A stretch of 64,000 nucleotides of DNA from Bacteroidales bacterium (lineage in GTDB: Bacteria; Bacteroidota; Bacteroidia; Bacteroidales; UBA1715). The first letter of the stretch is position 1. Every line of letters begins with the position of its first letter. Shown here one piece after another: positions 27,578 through 38,312 of this stretch. Both the position numbers and the translations under genes were made by a program. Where the stretch lies: NCBI GenBank assembly GCA_016714605.1, contig JADKDL010000006.1:186001-250000 (forward strand), given 5' to 3'. Below the pieces are notes generated by a model. It made no database searches. It was not told the origin of the DNA and saw only the letters and a program-made list of their open reading frames with translations.

Positions 27578-27600
27578 ATAAAAGTTTAAAATATACCACT

Positions 27601-28389
27601 ATGAGTAGCAAAAACGCGCTCCTAATAATAGATGCTCAATACGATTTTTGTAGTCCGCAGGGAGCATTGTATGTGTCGGGAGCAGAAGCAGATATGAAAC
27701 GCTTGTCTGATTGGGTACTGAAAAATAAGTTGCAATTAGACCATATCATATTGTCTATAGACAGCCATCAGGTGAATGATATTTCGCATCCTGCGTTTTG
27801 GGAAGATACCTTGGGCAATAAACCTATGCCATTTACTGCAATTAGTGCCGAAGATATTAAACAGGACAAATGGAAACCACGTTTCTTTATAAATGAAGCT
27901 GTTGCATATATTGAAACACTCGAAAAGCAAGGTGAGTTCAGCCATTTTATATGGCCATACCACTGTTTGCAAGGCACTCGTGGAGCTGCTATTGACGATG
28001 CTTTGTTGCCTGCCATCATAGAATGGACGCTTCAGGGTCGCAACTATCAAGTGGTTGAAAAGGGAACGTATCCATTGAGCGAACATTTTGGCATTTTCAG
28101 GGCCAATGTTCCATCGGCGCAGAAACATGAAACGCAGCTCAATGAAGCTCTTATAGAAACTTTGCGTGGCTTTGATACCATCTATTTGGCAGGTGAAGCT
28201 AAGTCGCACTGTGTGGCTAATAGTTTAAAACAGATAATGGAGGTAGCTCCCGAAGTAGCAAAGAAATTTGTTGTTTTACAAGACTGTATGTCTGACGTAA
28301 CCGGACTCGGACATTTAGGCGCTCCAATCTACGAACAAGCAAAAGCTATGGGAATAAAGTTTGTCGATTCGGGTGATTTTGATTTGTGA
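27601..28389 (+). CDS. pncA: Nicotinamidase (isochorismatase superfamily)
   Basis: A 262-residue cysteine hydrolase. The N-terminal LLIIDAQYDFCSPQGAL carries the catalytic Asp, SIDSHQVND the D-x-H metal site, and LAGEAKSHCVANS the nucleophilic Cys. IWPYHCLQGTRGAA is the conserved nicotinamidase W-P-x-H-C segment. It deamidates nicotinamide to nicotinate, the substrate of PncB encoded directly upstream. It is longer than E. coli PncA (about 213 residues) because of inserts around residues 75-110, common in Bacteroidota homologues. Context and motifs agree, so the assignment is firm. Confidence 0.85.
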   Translation: MSSKNALLIIDAQYDFCSPQGALYVSGAEADMKRLSDWVLKNKLQLDHIILSIDSHQVNDISHPAFWEDTLGNKPMPFTAISAEDIKQDKWKPRFFINEAVAYIETLEKQGEFSHFIWPYHCLQGTRGAAIDDALLPAIIEWTLQGRNYQVVEKGTYPLSEHFGIFRANVPSAQKHETQLNEALIETLRGFDTIYLAGEAKSHCVANSLKQIMEVAPEVAKKFVVLQDCMSDVTGLGHLGAPIYEQAKAMGIKFVDSGDFDL

Positions 28390-28543
28390 TGATTTGAAAA
28401 TAAAAAATATTAGTGTTTTATATAAACTAGTTTCGTATATGACTCAGGATCTAATATATATCAAATTTCAAATAATAATTACGTTTGCTTTTTTAATTTT
28501 AATGTTATTGAAACGAAAAATGGTAAATAAAATAACTCGGTGT

Positions 28544-28625
28544 TTCTCAGTGAGGCTTTGAGTAATATAATTTAATTTCACAGAGAACCACTGAGAAGAC
28601 ACAGAATTTCTCAGAGAAAATTCAA
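28544..28625. repeat. Degenerate ACAGAGAA-type repeat with inverted arms
   Basis: The 263-base pncA-nadE spacer holds TTCTCAGTG (28544-28552) facing CACTGAGAA (28589-28597), the arms extending to 13 pairs with a 2-base bulge (GTGT on the left, ACAC on the right). It is followed by further CAGAGAA-like units to 28619. It resembles the noncoding CACAGAG-rich repeats found between genes in many Bacteroidota genomes. It could also separate nadE from the upstream operon. Confidence 0.5.
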
Positions 28626-28661
28626 CTCATAATTCATTAACCTTCACACATATTGCTTAAA

Positions 28662-30530
28662 ATGAAAAAACTAAATATAGCAGTAGCTCAAATAGAAGTA
28701 GTTGCCGGACATCCAGATATAAATACAAAAAAAATAATAGCAGAAATAGAGAAAGCAAAAGCTGCCGGCGACCAGATTATTGTTTTCCCCGAAATGGCTG
28801 TACCTGGCTATTTGCTGGGCGATGAATGGGAAAATACCGCTTATGTAAACGATTGCTTTGAATATAATAACGACATAAAAAATGCTACAAAAGGCATAGT
28901 TGCAATTTGGGGTAATGTAGATATAGACCAAACTGCAAAAAATGAAGACGGCAGAATGAGAAAATTCAACGCTGCATTTATAGCGCAAAATGGCGAGTTT
29001 GTGTCTGGTAGTGTTCATAAAACGCTTATGCCCAAGTACCGTGAGTTTGAAGATGAACGTCATTTCTACTCGCTTCGTAAAGAGGCTCAGGATGCTCAAA
29101 AATCTGTTGATGAGCTGATAAACCCTATCGAGGTAGTTGTTGAGGGCAATGCTGTACGTTTGGGAATAATTCTGTGCGAAGACATGTGGAGCGACGATTA
29201 TTCAATAAATCCGATAGATATACTTTTGCAGAAAAATGCTGATGTAATTATAAATCTGTCTTGCTCACCGTGGACATGGCGCAAAAACAACAAACGCCAC
29301 TCGGTTGTGAGAAGTCGGATAAGTAAGCATCCTGTTTATTTTGTTTATGCCAATAACGTGGGGGTGCAGAATAATGGTAAAAATATCTTTCTGTTCGATG
29401 GCAATTCAACCATTTACAGTCCGAACGGTGCATTGATAAACGTAGCCAACGACTATACCGAAGAAACCATTCGCACCACACTGTTTGCCGAAACCGAAAA
29501 GCAATTGCAAAACCCAACAGTGAGCAATGAAAAAGATCGAGCAGAATTGCATACAGGATTGATTTATGGCATCAGAAATTTTTTCTCTACTTTTCAGAGC
29601 AAGAAAGTAGTACTCGGATTAAGTGGTGGTATAGATTCTGCTCTTAGTGTAAGCCTTTTGGCAGAAGCACTGGGTGCAGAAAATGTGTACGCTATAAATA
29701 TGCCATCGCAATTCAACTCGCAAACCACCAAGAATGCAGCTTATACTTTAGCTCAGAATCTGGGAATTCACTATACGTCTATTTCGATTCAGAATTCATA
29801 TGAGAATACCATTAAAGAGCTTGAAGCAGCCGAGTTTGTTCGTTTAGATGGTTCAAATATGAAAACCGCTCTGCAACTATCGGCACTGAACAAAGAAAAT
29901 ATTCAGGCTCGCGACCGAGGTTCACGGGTGCTTGCAGGTGTGGCTTCTATTTTGGGTGCGGTGTTCGTGAATAACGGCAACAAAACCGAAACAGCTCTGG
30001 GCTATGCCACGCTTTATGGAGATGTAAATGGCGCACTTGCTCCCATTGCCGACCTGTACAAAATGGAGGTCTATGATTTGGCTCGGTACATAAACCGAAA
30101 CGGTGAGATTATTCCCGAAACCATATTTACCATTCCAGCTTCGGCAGAACTCAGTGCCGACCAGAATGTAGATGAAGGTAAGGGCGACCCTATATTTTAC
30201 CCATATCACGATAAACTGGTACGGGCATTTGTAGAGTTTCGTCTCGACCCTGAAAATATTTTGCACTACTATGCTGCCGGAAATTTGGGTGAAATAATAA
30301 AATGCGATCAGCAGCTTATTGACAATTATTTTAAAAATGCAGCATCGTTCATAGCAGATTTAGAGCATAAATGGCGACTTTACAAGCTCAACTTCTTCAA
30401 AAGAATTCAAGCTCCGCCCATAATTACCGTAAGCAAAAGAGCCTTCGGTTTCGATTTGAGAGAAGCACAAAATGGCATATATTACACCCGCAAATATTTA
30501 CAATTGAAAAAGGAATTGATTGGAGGTTAA
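28662..30530 (+). CDS. nadE: Glutamine-dependent NAD+ synthetase
   Basis: A two-domain enzyme (622 residues from the ATG at 28662; an in-frame TTG nine bases earlier is less likely). Residues 1 to about 270 are a nitrilase-type glutaminase with the Glu-Lys-Cys triad in VFPEMAVPGYLL, HKTLMPKYREFEDER and GIILCEDMW. Residues about 300-560 are the ATP-pyrophosphatase synthetase with the P-loop VLGLSGGIDSALSVSLL. It amidates deamido-NAD using glutamine, the last step of the pathway served by pncA and pncB just upstream. It is separated from pncA by a 263-base spacer with an inverted repeat, so it may have its own promoter. Confidence 0.93.
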   Translation: MKKLNIAVAQIEVVAGHPDINTKKIIAEIEKAKAAGDQIIVFPEMAVPGYLLGDEWENTAYVNDCFEYNNDIKNATKGIVAIWGNVDIDQTAKNEDGRMRKFNAAFIAQNGEFVSGSVHKTLMPKYREFEDERHFYSLRKEAQDAQKSVDELINPIEVVVEGNAVRLGIILCEDMWSDDYSINPIDILLQKNADVIINLSCSPWTWRKNNKRHSVVRSRISKHPVYFVYANNVGVQNNGKNIFLFDGNSTIYSPNGALINVANDYTEETIRTTLFAETEKQLQNPTVSNEKDRAELHTGLIYGIRNFFSTFQSKKVVLGLSGGIDSALSVSLLAEALGAENVYAINMPSQFNSQTTKNAAYTLAQNLGIHYTSISIQNSYENTIKELEAAEFVRLDGSNMKTALQLSALNKENIQARDRGSRVLAGVASILGAVFVNNGNKTETALGYATLYGDVNGALAPIADLYKMEVYDLARYINRNGEIIPETIFTIPASAELSADQNVDEGKGDPIFYPYHDKLVRAFVEFRLDPENILHYYAAGNLGEIIKCDQQLIDNYFKNAASFIADLEHKWRLYKLNFFKRIQAPPIITVSKRAFGFDLREAQNGIYYTRKYLQLKKELIGG

Positions 30531-30545
30531 TCTGATATAAATAGG

Positions 30546-30582
30546 TTAGGGTTTGGCTATTGAACTTTTAGTCAAACCCTAA
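30546..30582. terminator. Bidirectional hairpin between nadE and the convergent gene
   Basis: TTAGGGTTTG and CAAACCCTAA form a perfect 10-bp stem, extended inward with one mismatch. It lies 16 bases past the nadE stop and 44 bases past the stop of the converging metalloprotease-like gene. T tracts are weak. Confidence 0.6.
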
Positions 30583-30625
30583 TTCAATAACTATAGTTAC
30601 GTTATTTTGAAATACTACTATCCTT

Positions 30626-31558
30626 CTATTTCAAATACGTATAAAATTCATAATACACCTTTGCCATACGGTACAACTGCTCGGGAGAGTAGAGAATTGC
30701 ACATTCGCCGGGTACGAAACTCATGAAGTTGGTTACAGATGGAACATAAATATTGCCGTCCTCATCTTTTATCATTTTCTTATAATTAGGGTCTTTTTTA
30801 TTTAGCTTCATACTGCTATATTCACAATCTGCTGAAACCAATCCGTAGTCTTCCAGAAACGGTTCGGCAGGTGTATCACAAATCAAATCGCCCGAGGTAA
30901 AACATGCGGTGCGCGGTACAACTTCGGTTCCCCACAAAGCTGATTCGTGGCAATGATATAAACCCAGAAAATGACCAAAACTATGAGCAAATAAATGGTA
31001 ATCAGAATCCGCTAAGAGTATAAAATCATTATCTTTCAGGGTATCTGGCTGCATTACCAAATTAGAAACTTGCTTTATATCGCCTTCTACATCGCGTTGA
31101 ATCGACTTTAAGAAATAGAGATTAATTGTATTTGGCATATAATAATCTTTTAATAAAAATTCTAAATTACTACAGTCTGCCGTATTTATGTTAGCATAAG
31201 AAAAGTCGTATATTGGAACAACATTACAAATAGTAAAACTGAGATAGGTTTTTTCAAAGGTCTTATTCAATGCTTCGAGCATGGCATAAACCAGTTCTTC
31301 ACTGTACAACAATTCACCCACAGAATCGGCAGCAATATAGGCAGTTACCTCCAACTGTCTTCCTACCAAATAGTCATAAACCCTTACACCGTTTACTTCT
31401 TTAAACTCCGGCACATTGCCTGATGCAATTTTATATGAATCAAAACTTTTCAAAGCTTCAGTTGCTAATACATCAAATTCTGTAAATAAAGATTGAGAAA
31501 ATGCAGTTGCACTAAATAAACAAAAGTAAAAAACGGTAATATATGTTCTAATTCGCAT
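30626..31558 (-). CDS. Secreted M43/pappalysin-like protein lacking the catalytic Glu
   Basis: A 310-residue exported protein with signal peptide RTYITVFYFCLFSATAFSQ. Residues about 195-260 align with the zinc site of metzincin family M43. The motif HExxHxxGxxH is here HSFGHFLGLYH, so all three zinc-binding His are kept but the catalytic Glu is Ser. The codon was read directly (AGT). The downstream M43 landmarks ICDTPAEPF (usually C-x-D-T-P) and NFMSFVPGECAILYSPEQLYRM (Met-turn, usually N-Y-M-D-Y) are present. It is probably a catalytically dead or altered zinc-binding protein. No partner gene is obvious. It is convergent with nadE and monocistronic. Confidence 0.75.
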   Translation of the reverse strand: MRIRTYITVFYFCLFSATAFSQSLFTEFDVLATEALKSFDSYKIASGNVPEFKEVNGVRVYDYLVGRQLEVTAYIAADSVGELLYSEELVYAMLEALNKTFEKTYLSFTICNVVPIYDFSYANINTADCSNLEFLLKDYYMPNTINLYFLKSIQRDVEGDIKQVSNLVMQPDTLKDNDFILLADSDYHLFAHSFGHFLGLYHCHESALWGTEVVPRTACFTSGDLICDTPAEPFLEDYGLVSADCEYSSMKLNKKDPNYKKMIKDEDGNIYVPSVTNFMSFVPGECAILYSPEQLYRMAKVYYEFYTYLK

Positions 31559-31704
31559 CGATAAATAGGTAAAATAAATTGATAGTACAAAAGTACTAAA
31601 TAGTATTTAAATCTTTTGTTAATTTTTCAAATATCTAAATTAAAATATATTCAGTTCATCCTACAACTTGCCATGATTTAAAGCATTCGTCTGATGAAAG
31701 TTTG

Positions 31705-33118
31705 CTATTTATCTTGCTCTACATGTTTTAAACTAGTAGTAATTTCGAAATGGTTTTTTATGTATGTATTAAGATGCTCAGCACAATACACCGACCTGTG
31801 TTGTCCACCGGTACAACCAAAATTCACCATCAGGTGTGTGAACCCTCTTGCAATATATGTTTGTACACTTTTAGCAACCATAGCATATACACCTGCTAGA
31901 AATTCATCTACCTCTGGCATTTTATCTAAATATTCAATCACCGGTAAGTCTTTGCCTGTCAGTTTTTTGTACTCCTCCAGCTTGCCCGGATTAGGTAACG
32001 CACGACAATCAAAAACAAATCCGCCCCCATTTCCGCTTATATCCGTAGGAATGCCTTTTTTGTATGAAAAACTGGTGATAGAAAGGTGTAAATTATTCAT
32101 GTTTTTATATTTTTTGATGACTGAATCAGTCGTTATAGTTTGCAAAACCGATGACAGATAAGGTAAAGATAAGGTACTCGTTATATTTGGCAATAGTTGC
32201 TTCAGATTTTGTAATGCAGGTGCAATACTGGTAATAAAATGACTTTTACCCTCAATTAGTCCTCTAAATCCGTAAGCTCCAAGTGTTTGCAGAACCCTTA
32301 AGAGTACAATAACATAAAACTGCTCTTTAAACAGTTCTTTATTTACCTGAATTTTTTGCGGATAATGACTGTAAATAATAGTCGACTAATGACTTACGTT
32401 CGCTCTCAGAAAAATTTGCTTTTGCCTGATAAATAAGCGAAGCCAAATCATATTGCAATGGACCTTGCATACCACCCTGATAATCTATAAAATAGAGCTT
32501 CCCGTTATTTACCTGAATATTTCTCGACTGAAAATCTCTATACATAAAATAATTATTAGGAATAGCCGTCAAGTAATCCGACAAAATCCTAAAATCGGCT
32601 TCTAGTGCAGGTTCATTCAAGGAATCTATTTCGTGCTTAAGAAAATAATATTTGAAATAGTTTAAATCCCAAAATATCAGCTCTTTGTCAAAAATTTGCT
32701 TTTGGTAGCACTTAGAAAAATCTATATGCTTCACTCCATCTGTCTGGAAAACAATTAAGTAATCTAATGCTTGCTGTGCTATACTAAGCTTTTCGGTTTC
32801 TGATTTTGAAAATACATCTAACAGGCTTGTGCTACCAACATCTTCCATCAAATAGATTGTGCTTTTCGCATTCACTGCCAGTACTTTAGGAGTATTCACC
32901 AGTAGAGATGCAAAGACACCGGAAAAGTATATAAATGTTTCATTTTCTTTAATATTCTCAGAATATGCAGCTATTATGCTGTGCGAATCGGGAAAGTTGA
33001 TTCTGAAATATTTTCTAGGCGAACCCGATTCTTGCAACTGCTTTATTGAAAGAACAGCCTGTTTTCTATATTTGAAACAAAGCTCTTCAATCTCTTTATT
33101 TAAATTAGTATTCAACAA
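31705..33118 (-). CDS. AmgK-like sugar kinase fused to a RapZ C-terminal domain (frameshifted)
   Basis: The N-terminal ORF (33118 to 32339) is an aminoglycoside-phosphotransferase-fold kinase: SGSPRKYFRI, TIYLMEDVGSTSLLD, a catalytic YMFYRDFQSRNIQ and metal-binding YFIDYQGGMQGPLQYDLASL. The C-terminal ORF (32193 to 31705) is the RapZ C-terminal domain with GCTGGQHRSVYCAEHL. Removing one base from the run 32352-32357 joins them through AKIQVNKELFKEQFYVIVLL and TLGAYGFRGLIEGKSHF, giving one protein of about 470 residues. AmgK kinases phosphorylate MurNAc and GlcNAc for cell-wall recycling. RapZ C-domains sense glucosamine-6-phosphate. The fusion suggests a sugar kinase with an amino-sugar sensing domain; that role is inference. 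It is divergent from the 7TMR-DISM gene. Confidence 0.82.
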
Positions 33119-33238
33119 TATATTAATGTTTTAATTATTTTTTTTAATATTTTCTTGTATTATTTCTTTCATTTATTAAAATTAAAGTATTTTTACTTAA
33201 TTACAGTTGAATTCAATCAATTTTATTAAAAGCAGCTG

Positions 33239-35373
33239 ATGCGAGTATTCCTAATATTTATTCTGTTACTCATTACTGCAACTTCAAGACTTTTTGCCGA
33301 AGATGCAATTCCTTTGGCACCTGATTTTACTTTAAGAGAACTTCATAACGATTTTTATTTTTTTCCTGACACATCAGGAATTCTTGAATACTCTGATATA
33401 CAAAAAGATACTAGCAGATTTATTTTCATAAAAAGCACCCGAGAAATACCTTATATGCACCACTTAAATGGTAGCGTGTGGATTAAGTTTTATTTGGAAA
33501 ATCAGTCGCAAAAATCAAAGAAAGTATTAGTTCATTTTGATTTTCCTTTATACGATACAATTACCATGTATCAAAAAGACACCATAGAAGTAATTGAGGA
33601 ATCTCTAGGCTTAGCCTTACCTTTTTTTGTTAGAAAGAGGCTAAATCCAGATCCATTATTTGAAGTATATCTAGAACCTCAAGAAAAGAAAGAAATTGTT
33701 TTTAAGATATCAAAAACAACGGGGTAGAATGTCCGCTCCCTATAACCATCTATGATAAAGATTATTTTGAAATACAAGACGATTCAAGACTCTTTTCTGC
33801 ACGGTGCATTTTATGGAGGATTGCTACTCATTGTAATCATTAATATATTCTTCTTTATCTATTTAAAGAATTCTACCTTTTATATTTTACACTTTACTTG
33901 GCAACCTTCTCAGTATTTATAATGGTAAGAGACGGTATTGCATTTAAATATTTCTGGCCAAATTCTCTATGGATTGCTAAACAAGCAAATTTCCAGTTTG
34001 CATTATTTGCCAATATTTTCATGCTTATTTTTACCAAAACAGCATTAAAAACCGACCTGCATTTCCCAAAAACCAATAAATTTTTACTCATTGTCGTTGC
34101 TTTACTTATACTTTTTAGCATTGGTAATTTATTTTTAGATAAGCCTCTTTTCGTTGTAAATAATTATCTTACAATACTTGCATCTTTACCTGTTTTTATC
34201 ATCTCGGCTCAGTTGCTCAAGCACAAGAGTTTAGTTTTGGGCAAATACTACATAGTATCTTTTGTGATACTTTTTTCAGGAGTTTTAATATTTATATTAA
34301 AAAATTTAGGAATGGTAGATTTTTCTCTTGGTGAAAATGTACTCAAAGTAGCCTTTATCACTCAGGTACTTATACTCTCCAACGGACTTATAGCAATGTA
34401 TCAGGCTATATTGAAAGACACAAACCGCTCGGTGGTAGATAATCTGAAAAAACTATATGAGGTAAAAAACGACCTCTCTCTTAAACTCGAAAAACAAGTT
34501 GAACTGCGTACTAAAGAAGTAGATAGAAAAAATGAAGAACTCATTCTAGCCAACAGACAGCTTGGTGCAGAAAGAGATATATTTGAAATGCAGAGAAATC
34601 TTATTTCATTGCAAAAACAGCAAACTACAGACAGTATAATGTATGCCAAACGCATACAAAGAACACTAATGCACCCCTTAGAGAAAATCAGAAAAATATT
34701 TCCGGAAAGTATACTGATAGATATTCCCAAAGATATAGTGAGTGGAGATTTTTATTGGGTACACGATTCAGGAAATATGAAATATGCTGCCGTTGCCGAT
34801 TGTACCGGACATGGTGTTCCCGGTGCTTTTATGAGCATTATTGGTATAACTTACCTGAATGAAATAATTCGTAACACACCAAACTTAAAACCTAATGAAA
34901 TACTAAATATACTCCGCGACCAGGTTATAAATTCATTTCAATCTTATGAAAACGAGTCTGAAGTTAAGGATGGTATGGATATATCTTTAGTTTGCATTCA
35001 TAAAGACAGTCTGATTTTAGAATATGCTGGAGCATATAATCCACTTTACGTAGTAAGAGGCAACGAACTTACTACAATAGAAGCAGATAGAATGCCAATT
35101 AGTACATCAGACAGACAAAATGAAAAATTCAATATTCATAGTTTTTCGCTCAATAAAGGCGATATGATTTATCTTTTTACTGACGGCTTCCTTGACCAAT
35201 TTGGTTGGCGATCGGGAAAGAAATTTAAAAACAAACAGTTCAAAGAACTTCTGCTCGACATTAATGAAATGCCAACCGAAGTAAAACAAGTTGTAATAAA
35301 AAATGCCTTCAAAAATTGGAAAGGAGACCTCGAGCAGGTTGATGATATAATGATTTTGGGTCTAAAAATATAA
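33239..35373 (+). CDS. 7TMR-DISM sensor with SpoIIE/PP2C phosphatase output (three frameshifts)
   Basis: Signal peptide RVFLIFILLLITATSRLFA, then a periplasmic 7TMR-DISMED2 beta domain (to about residue 165), seven membrane helices (about 185-390), a coiled coil and a C-terminal SpoIIE-type Ser/Thr phosphatase (about 490-712). The phosphatase keeps its metal Asp residues: DIVSGDFYWVH, VADCTGHGVPGAF, DGMDISLVC, FTDGFLDQF and QVDDIMILG. The frame is broken three times: one G missing at 33721-33724, one T extra at 33793-33796 and one T missing at 33878-33881. Reading across restores GVECPLPITIYDKDYFEIQ, then RLFLHGAFYGGLLLIVII and FLYFTLYLATFSVFIMVRDG. It ends 15 bases before the TPR kinase gene, so the two may act in one pathway. 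The ligand is unknown. Confidence 0.82.
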
Positions 35374-35388
35374 TAAATAAATACAATA

Positions 35389-38282
35389 ATGAATTACAAA
35401 TCAATTATTTTACTATTATTACTGACATTATTTACATCATTATTCTCACAAAAAACTAATAGCAAAATAGATAGTTTAGAAAGTAAATTATCTAATGCCG
35501 TAGGTGTTGATAAGGCAATTATATTGAATCAATTATCATATGCTTATATAACAGTTTCTCCTAATAAAGCTTTAGAATATGCCGAGAATGCAAAGACCTC
35601 TGCAATACGCGCCATTAATGTAACTCAAGAGGCTGAGGCATATCTTAATATGGGGCTTATATGCACTCAAAAACAGGAGTACGACAAAGCCTTAGTCCAC
35701 TTAAAAAATGCGCTCAATGCTTTTTCAAAAGATAAAAATAAACAAAGACTTGCTGTAACGCAAAACGAAATTGGTAAAATACATCTTAAACTTGCCGATT
35801 ACTCTGCCTCTATAAATCATTTCAACACATCAAAAAAACTATTTGATGCTCTAAAAAACGATACTGCCATAGCTAATGCCTGCAATAATATAGGTATTGC
35901 CTATAAAGAAATTGGTAATTCAGATTCTGCATCAGTCTATTTTCAAGAAGCACTTGCAATTTACATAAAAGATAACAATCAAAAAGGGGAAGCCTATACA
36001 TTAAACAATATAGGAAGTTTGTATTGGAAAAAAAGAGAATATGAGAAGGCTCTACAATACTATCTGGAAGCTCTTGAAATAAGAAAAAATCTAAACGACT
36101 CTAAAGATATAGCACGTTCGCTCAACAATATAGGTGTAGTATATAAAGATATGAGCGATTATGAAAACGCCCTTAAATACCATTTAGAGTCTCTTAAGAT
36201 TAAGAAAATTATTGATACCAAAGAAGAAATAGCGCACTCTCTAAACAACATAGGTAGTGTGTATTGGAAACTGAACAACTACAGTAATGCGCTCGATTAT
36301 TACCAGCAAGCGCTTGACATTAGACTATTGCTGAATAACAAATCTGATATTGCAAATTCATACGACAATATTGGTAATGTATACAAAATGCTCAAATCTT
36401 TTGATGAATCGTTGGAATATTATGACAAAGCAATGACCATAAGAAGGGAGATAGGCAACCTTAATATTTATGCCAATTCCTTAAACAATATTGGTAGCAT
36501 TTATCTTGCAAAATATGAATTTGATAAAGCCCTGAAATTTTACTTCAAAGCCCTTGAAATAAGAAACGAAATCGGAAATGAAGATGATATTGCTAATTCA
36601 TTAAACAATATAGGGCTCATATTTAAGGATTTAAATAATGCCGAGAAATCATTAGACTATTTTAGAAAAGCAGCCGATTTATATAAAAAAAATGATGATA
36701 AAAATGCACTTGCCTATATCTATACCAATATTGGCAGCATATACTGGAACAACAAAGATTTTGCAAAAGCCCTAAGCTACTATAAAGAAGCCCTAAATTT
36801 AAGAAACAAAATTGGCGATAATTCATTGATTGCAGCAAGTTTGGTAAACTTAGGTATCGTATTAAAAGATATTGGAGAATATACCGATGCATTAGATTAT
36901 TATCATAAAGCCAATGACATTTACAATGCAATAGGAGATAGACTTGGTAAGGCTTGGATTCTCAATTATTATGGAAATCTTTACAGAGATAAAAAAGAAT
37001 TCTTCACAGCTTTAGATTATTACAGCAAATCTCTGAGTGAATTTGAAGCTATAAAAAACAACAATGGAATAGCTCAAATAAGTAAAAATATTGGAGAAGC
37101 ATACATTATGACAAAGCAATATCCATCAGCCTATCCGTATTTTGAGAAGGCAATAATCATAGCTACCGAATTTAATGACAGAGACTTACTTAAAAACCTC
37201 TATTTTCTTTATTCAGAAGCATTAGAGAAAGCCGGAAATAGTTCAAAAGCCCTTTTGTTTTACAAGCAATATTCTGCTGCCAAAGACAGTCTGCTTAACA
37301 CAGAAACAATGAAACGTTTTGCTGAGATTCAGATTAACTATATTCTCGATAAAAAACAAGACGAAATAGATAAACTATCTGCCGAAAAAGAATTACAGAT
37401 AATGCGTGAACAAAACAGCAAAATTGTTTTTGCTTCAATTGCTGCATTTCTAATACTGGTTTCAGCAGCTCTGTATCTTATAATACGCCTGAAACTCAAG
37501 AACAACAAATTACTAGAGGCGAAAAACAAAGAATTGGAACAGCTCCTTCACAATCTGCAAACATCAGAAGTGCAGCTTATTAATGCCAATAGAACGAAAG
37601 ATAAATTTATGTCGATAATTGCTCACGACCTTAAAAGTCCGATTTCTACATTTGTGGGCATTACAAAAATCTTAGTTGCAAAAAAGAAAGATTTACCAGA
37701 AGAGAAAAAAGAACAGCTTATTCAGAATATGAATATCTCTGCGGTAAAAATCTACAATCTTTTAGAAAATCTACTCAATTGGTCATATTCACATATTAAC
37801 GGTTTCAGATTTAATCCCGAAAACATAGCATTAGACGTTATAATTAAAGATGAGATTGAGCTGATGGAAAATACAGCTCAAACAAAAGATATTATCATCA
37901 GATTTAGTGTCCCTGATGATTGTATGGTATATGCTGATAAAAATATGATTCACACCGTTATTAGAAATCTTGTTTCTAACGCAATAAAATTTACTGATAA
38001 TTGTGGTACAATAACCGTACTGGCAGAACCAATATCTGAATTGGTAATAGTAAGCGTAAAAGATTCAGGCATAGGCATGAACGAAGATGAAATAAGTGAA
38101 TTATATAAACAAATGAACAAATCAGAAATTTCTGAAAATGCTCAAAATAAGGGTACCGGACTCGGACTGATTTTGTGTAAAGAGTTTGTTGAAAAAAAAA
38201 TAAAGGTAAAATTAAGATAGAAAGTGTTAAAGGTGAAGGAAGTAATTTTACCTTTACACTCTTAAAAAGTTCACAAATCTGA
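35389..38282 (+). CDS. TPR-repeat sensor histidine kinase (3' frameshift)
   Basis: After signal peptide NYKSIILLLLLTLFTSLFSQ come about 13 tetratricopeptide repeats of 40 residues, many opening LNNIGxxY, then a helix bundle and one membrane segment (about 680-702). The HisKA region FMSIIAHDLKSPIST has the phospho-acceptor His near residue 746. The HATPase domain has the N-box NLVSNAIKFT, DSGIGM and GTGLGL. At the A9 run 38192-38200 one A appears to be missing: as written the frame stops at 38220, but restored it continues NKGKIKIESVKGEGSNFTFT to a TGA ending at 38282, the usual kinase C-terminus. No response regulator is adjacent; the SpoIIE phosphatase lies just upstream. Confidence 0.88.
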
Positions 38283-38312
38283 GTGAAATAAAAAATTAAA
38301 GTCTTTCTTTTT

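Noticed and set aside
27736..28209. 157-codon minus-strand ORF
   Set aside because: It is a shadow of the pncA gene, and its composition is explained by the opposite strand.
28361..28561. 66-codon plus-strand ORF between pncA and nadE
   Set aside because: It begins inside pncA in another frame, runs into repeat sequence and looks like random AT-rich coding.
28671..29099. 142-codon minus-strand ORF
   Set aside because: It is antisense to the nadE glutaminase domain, with a Cys/Phe/Tyr-rich artefact composition.
35389..38220. 120-base periodicity as a DNA tandem repeat
   Set aside because: The period is 40 codons and comes from TPR units at protein level; the DNA copies are diverged.
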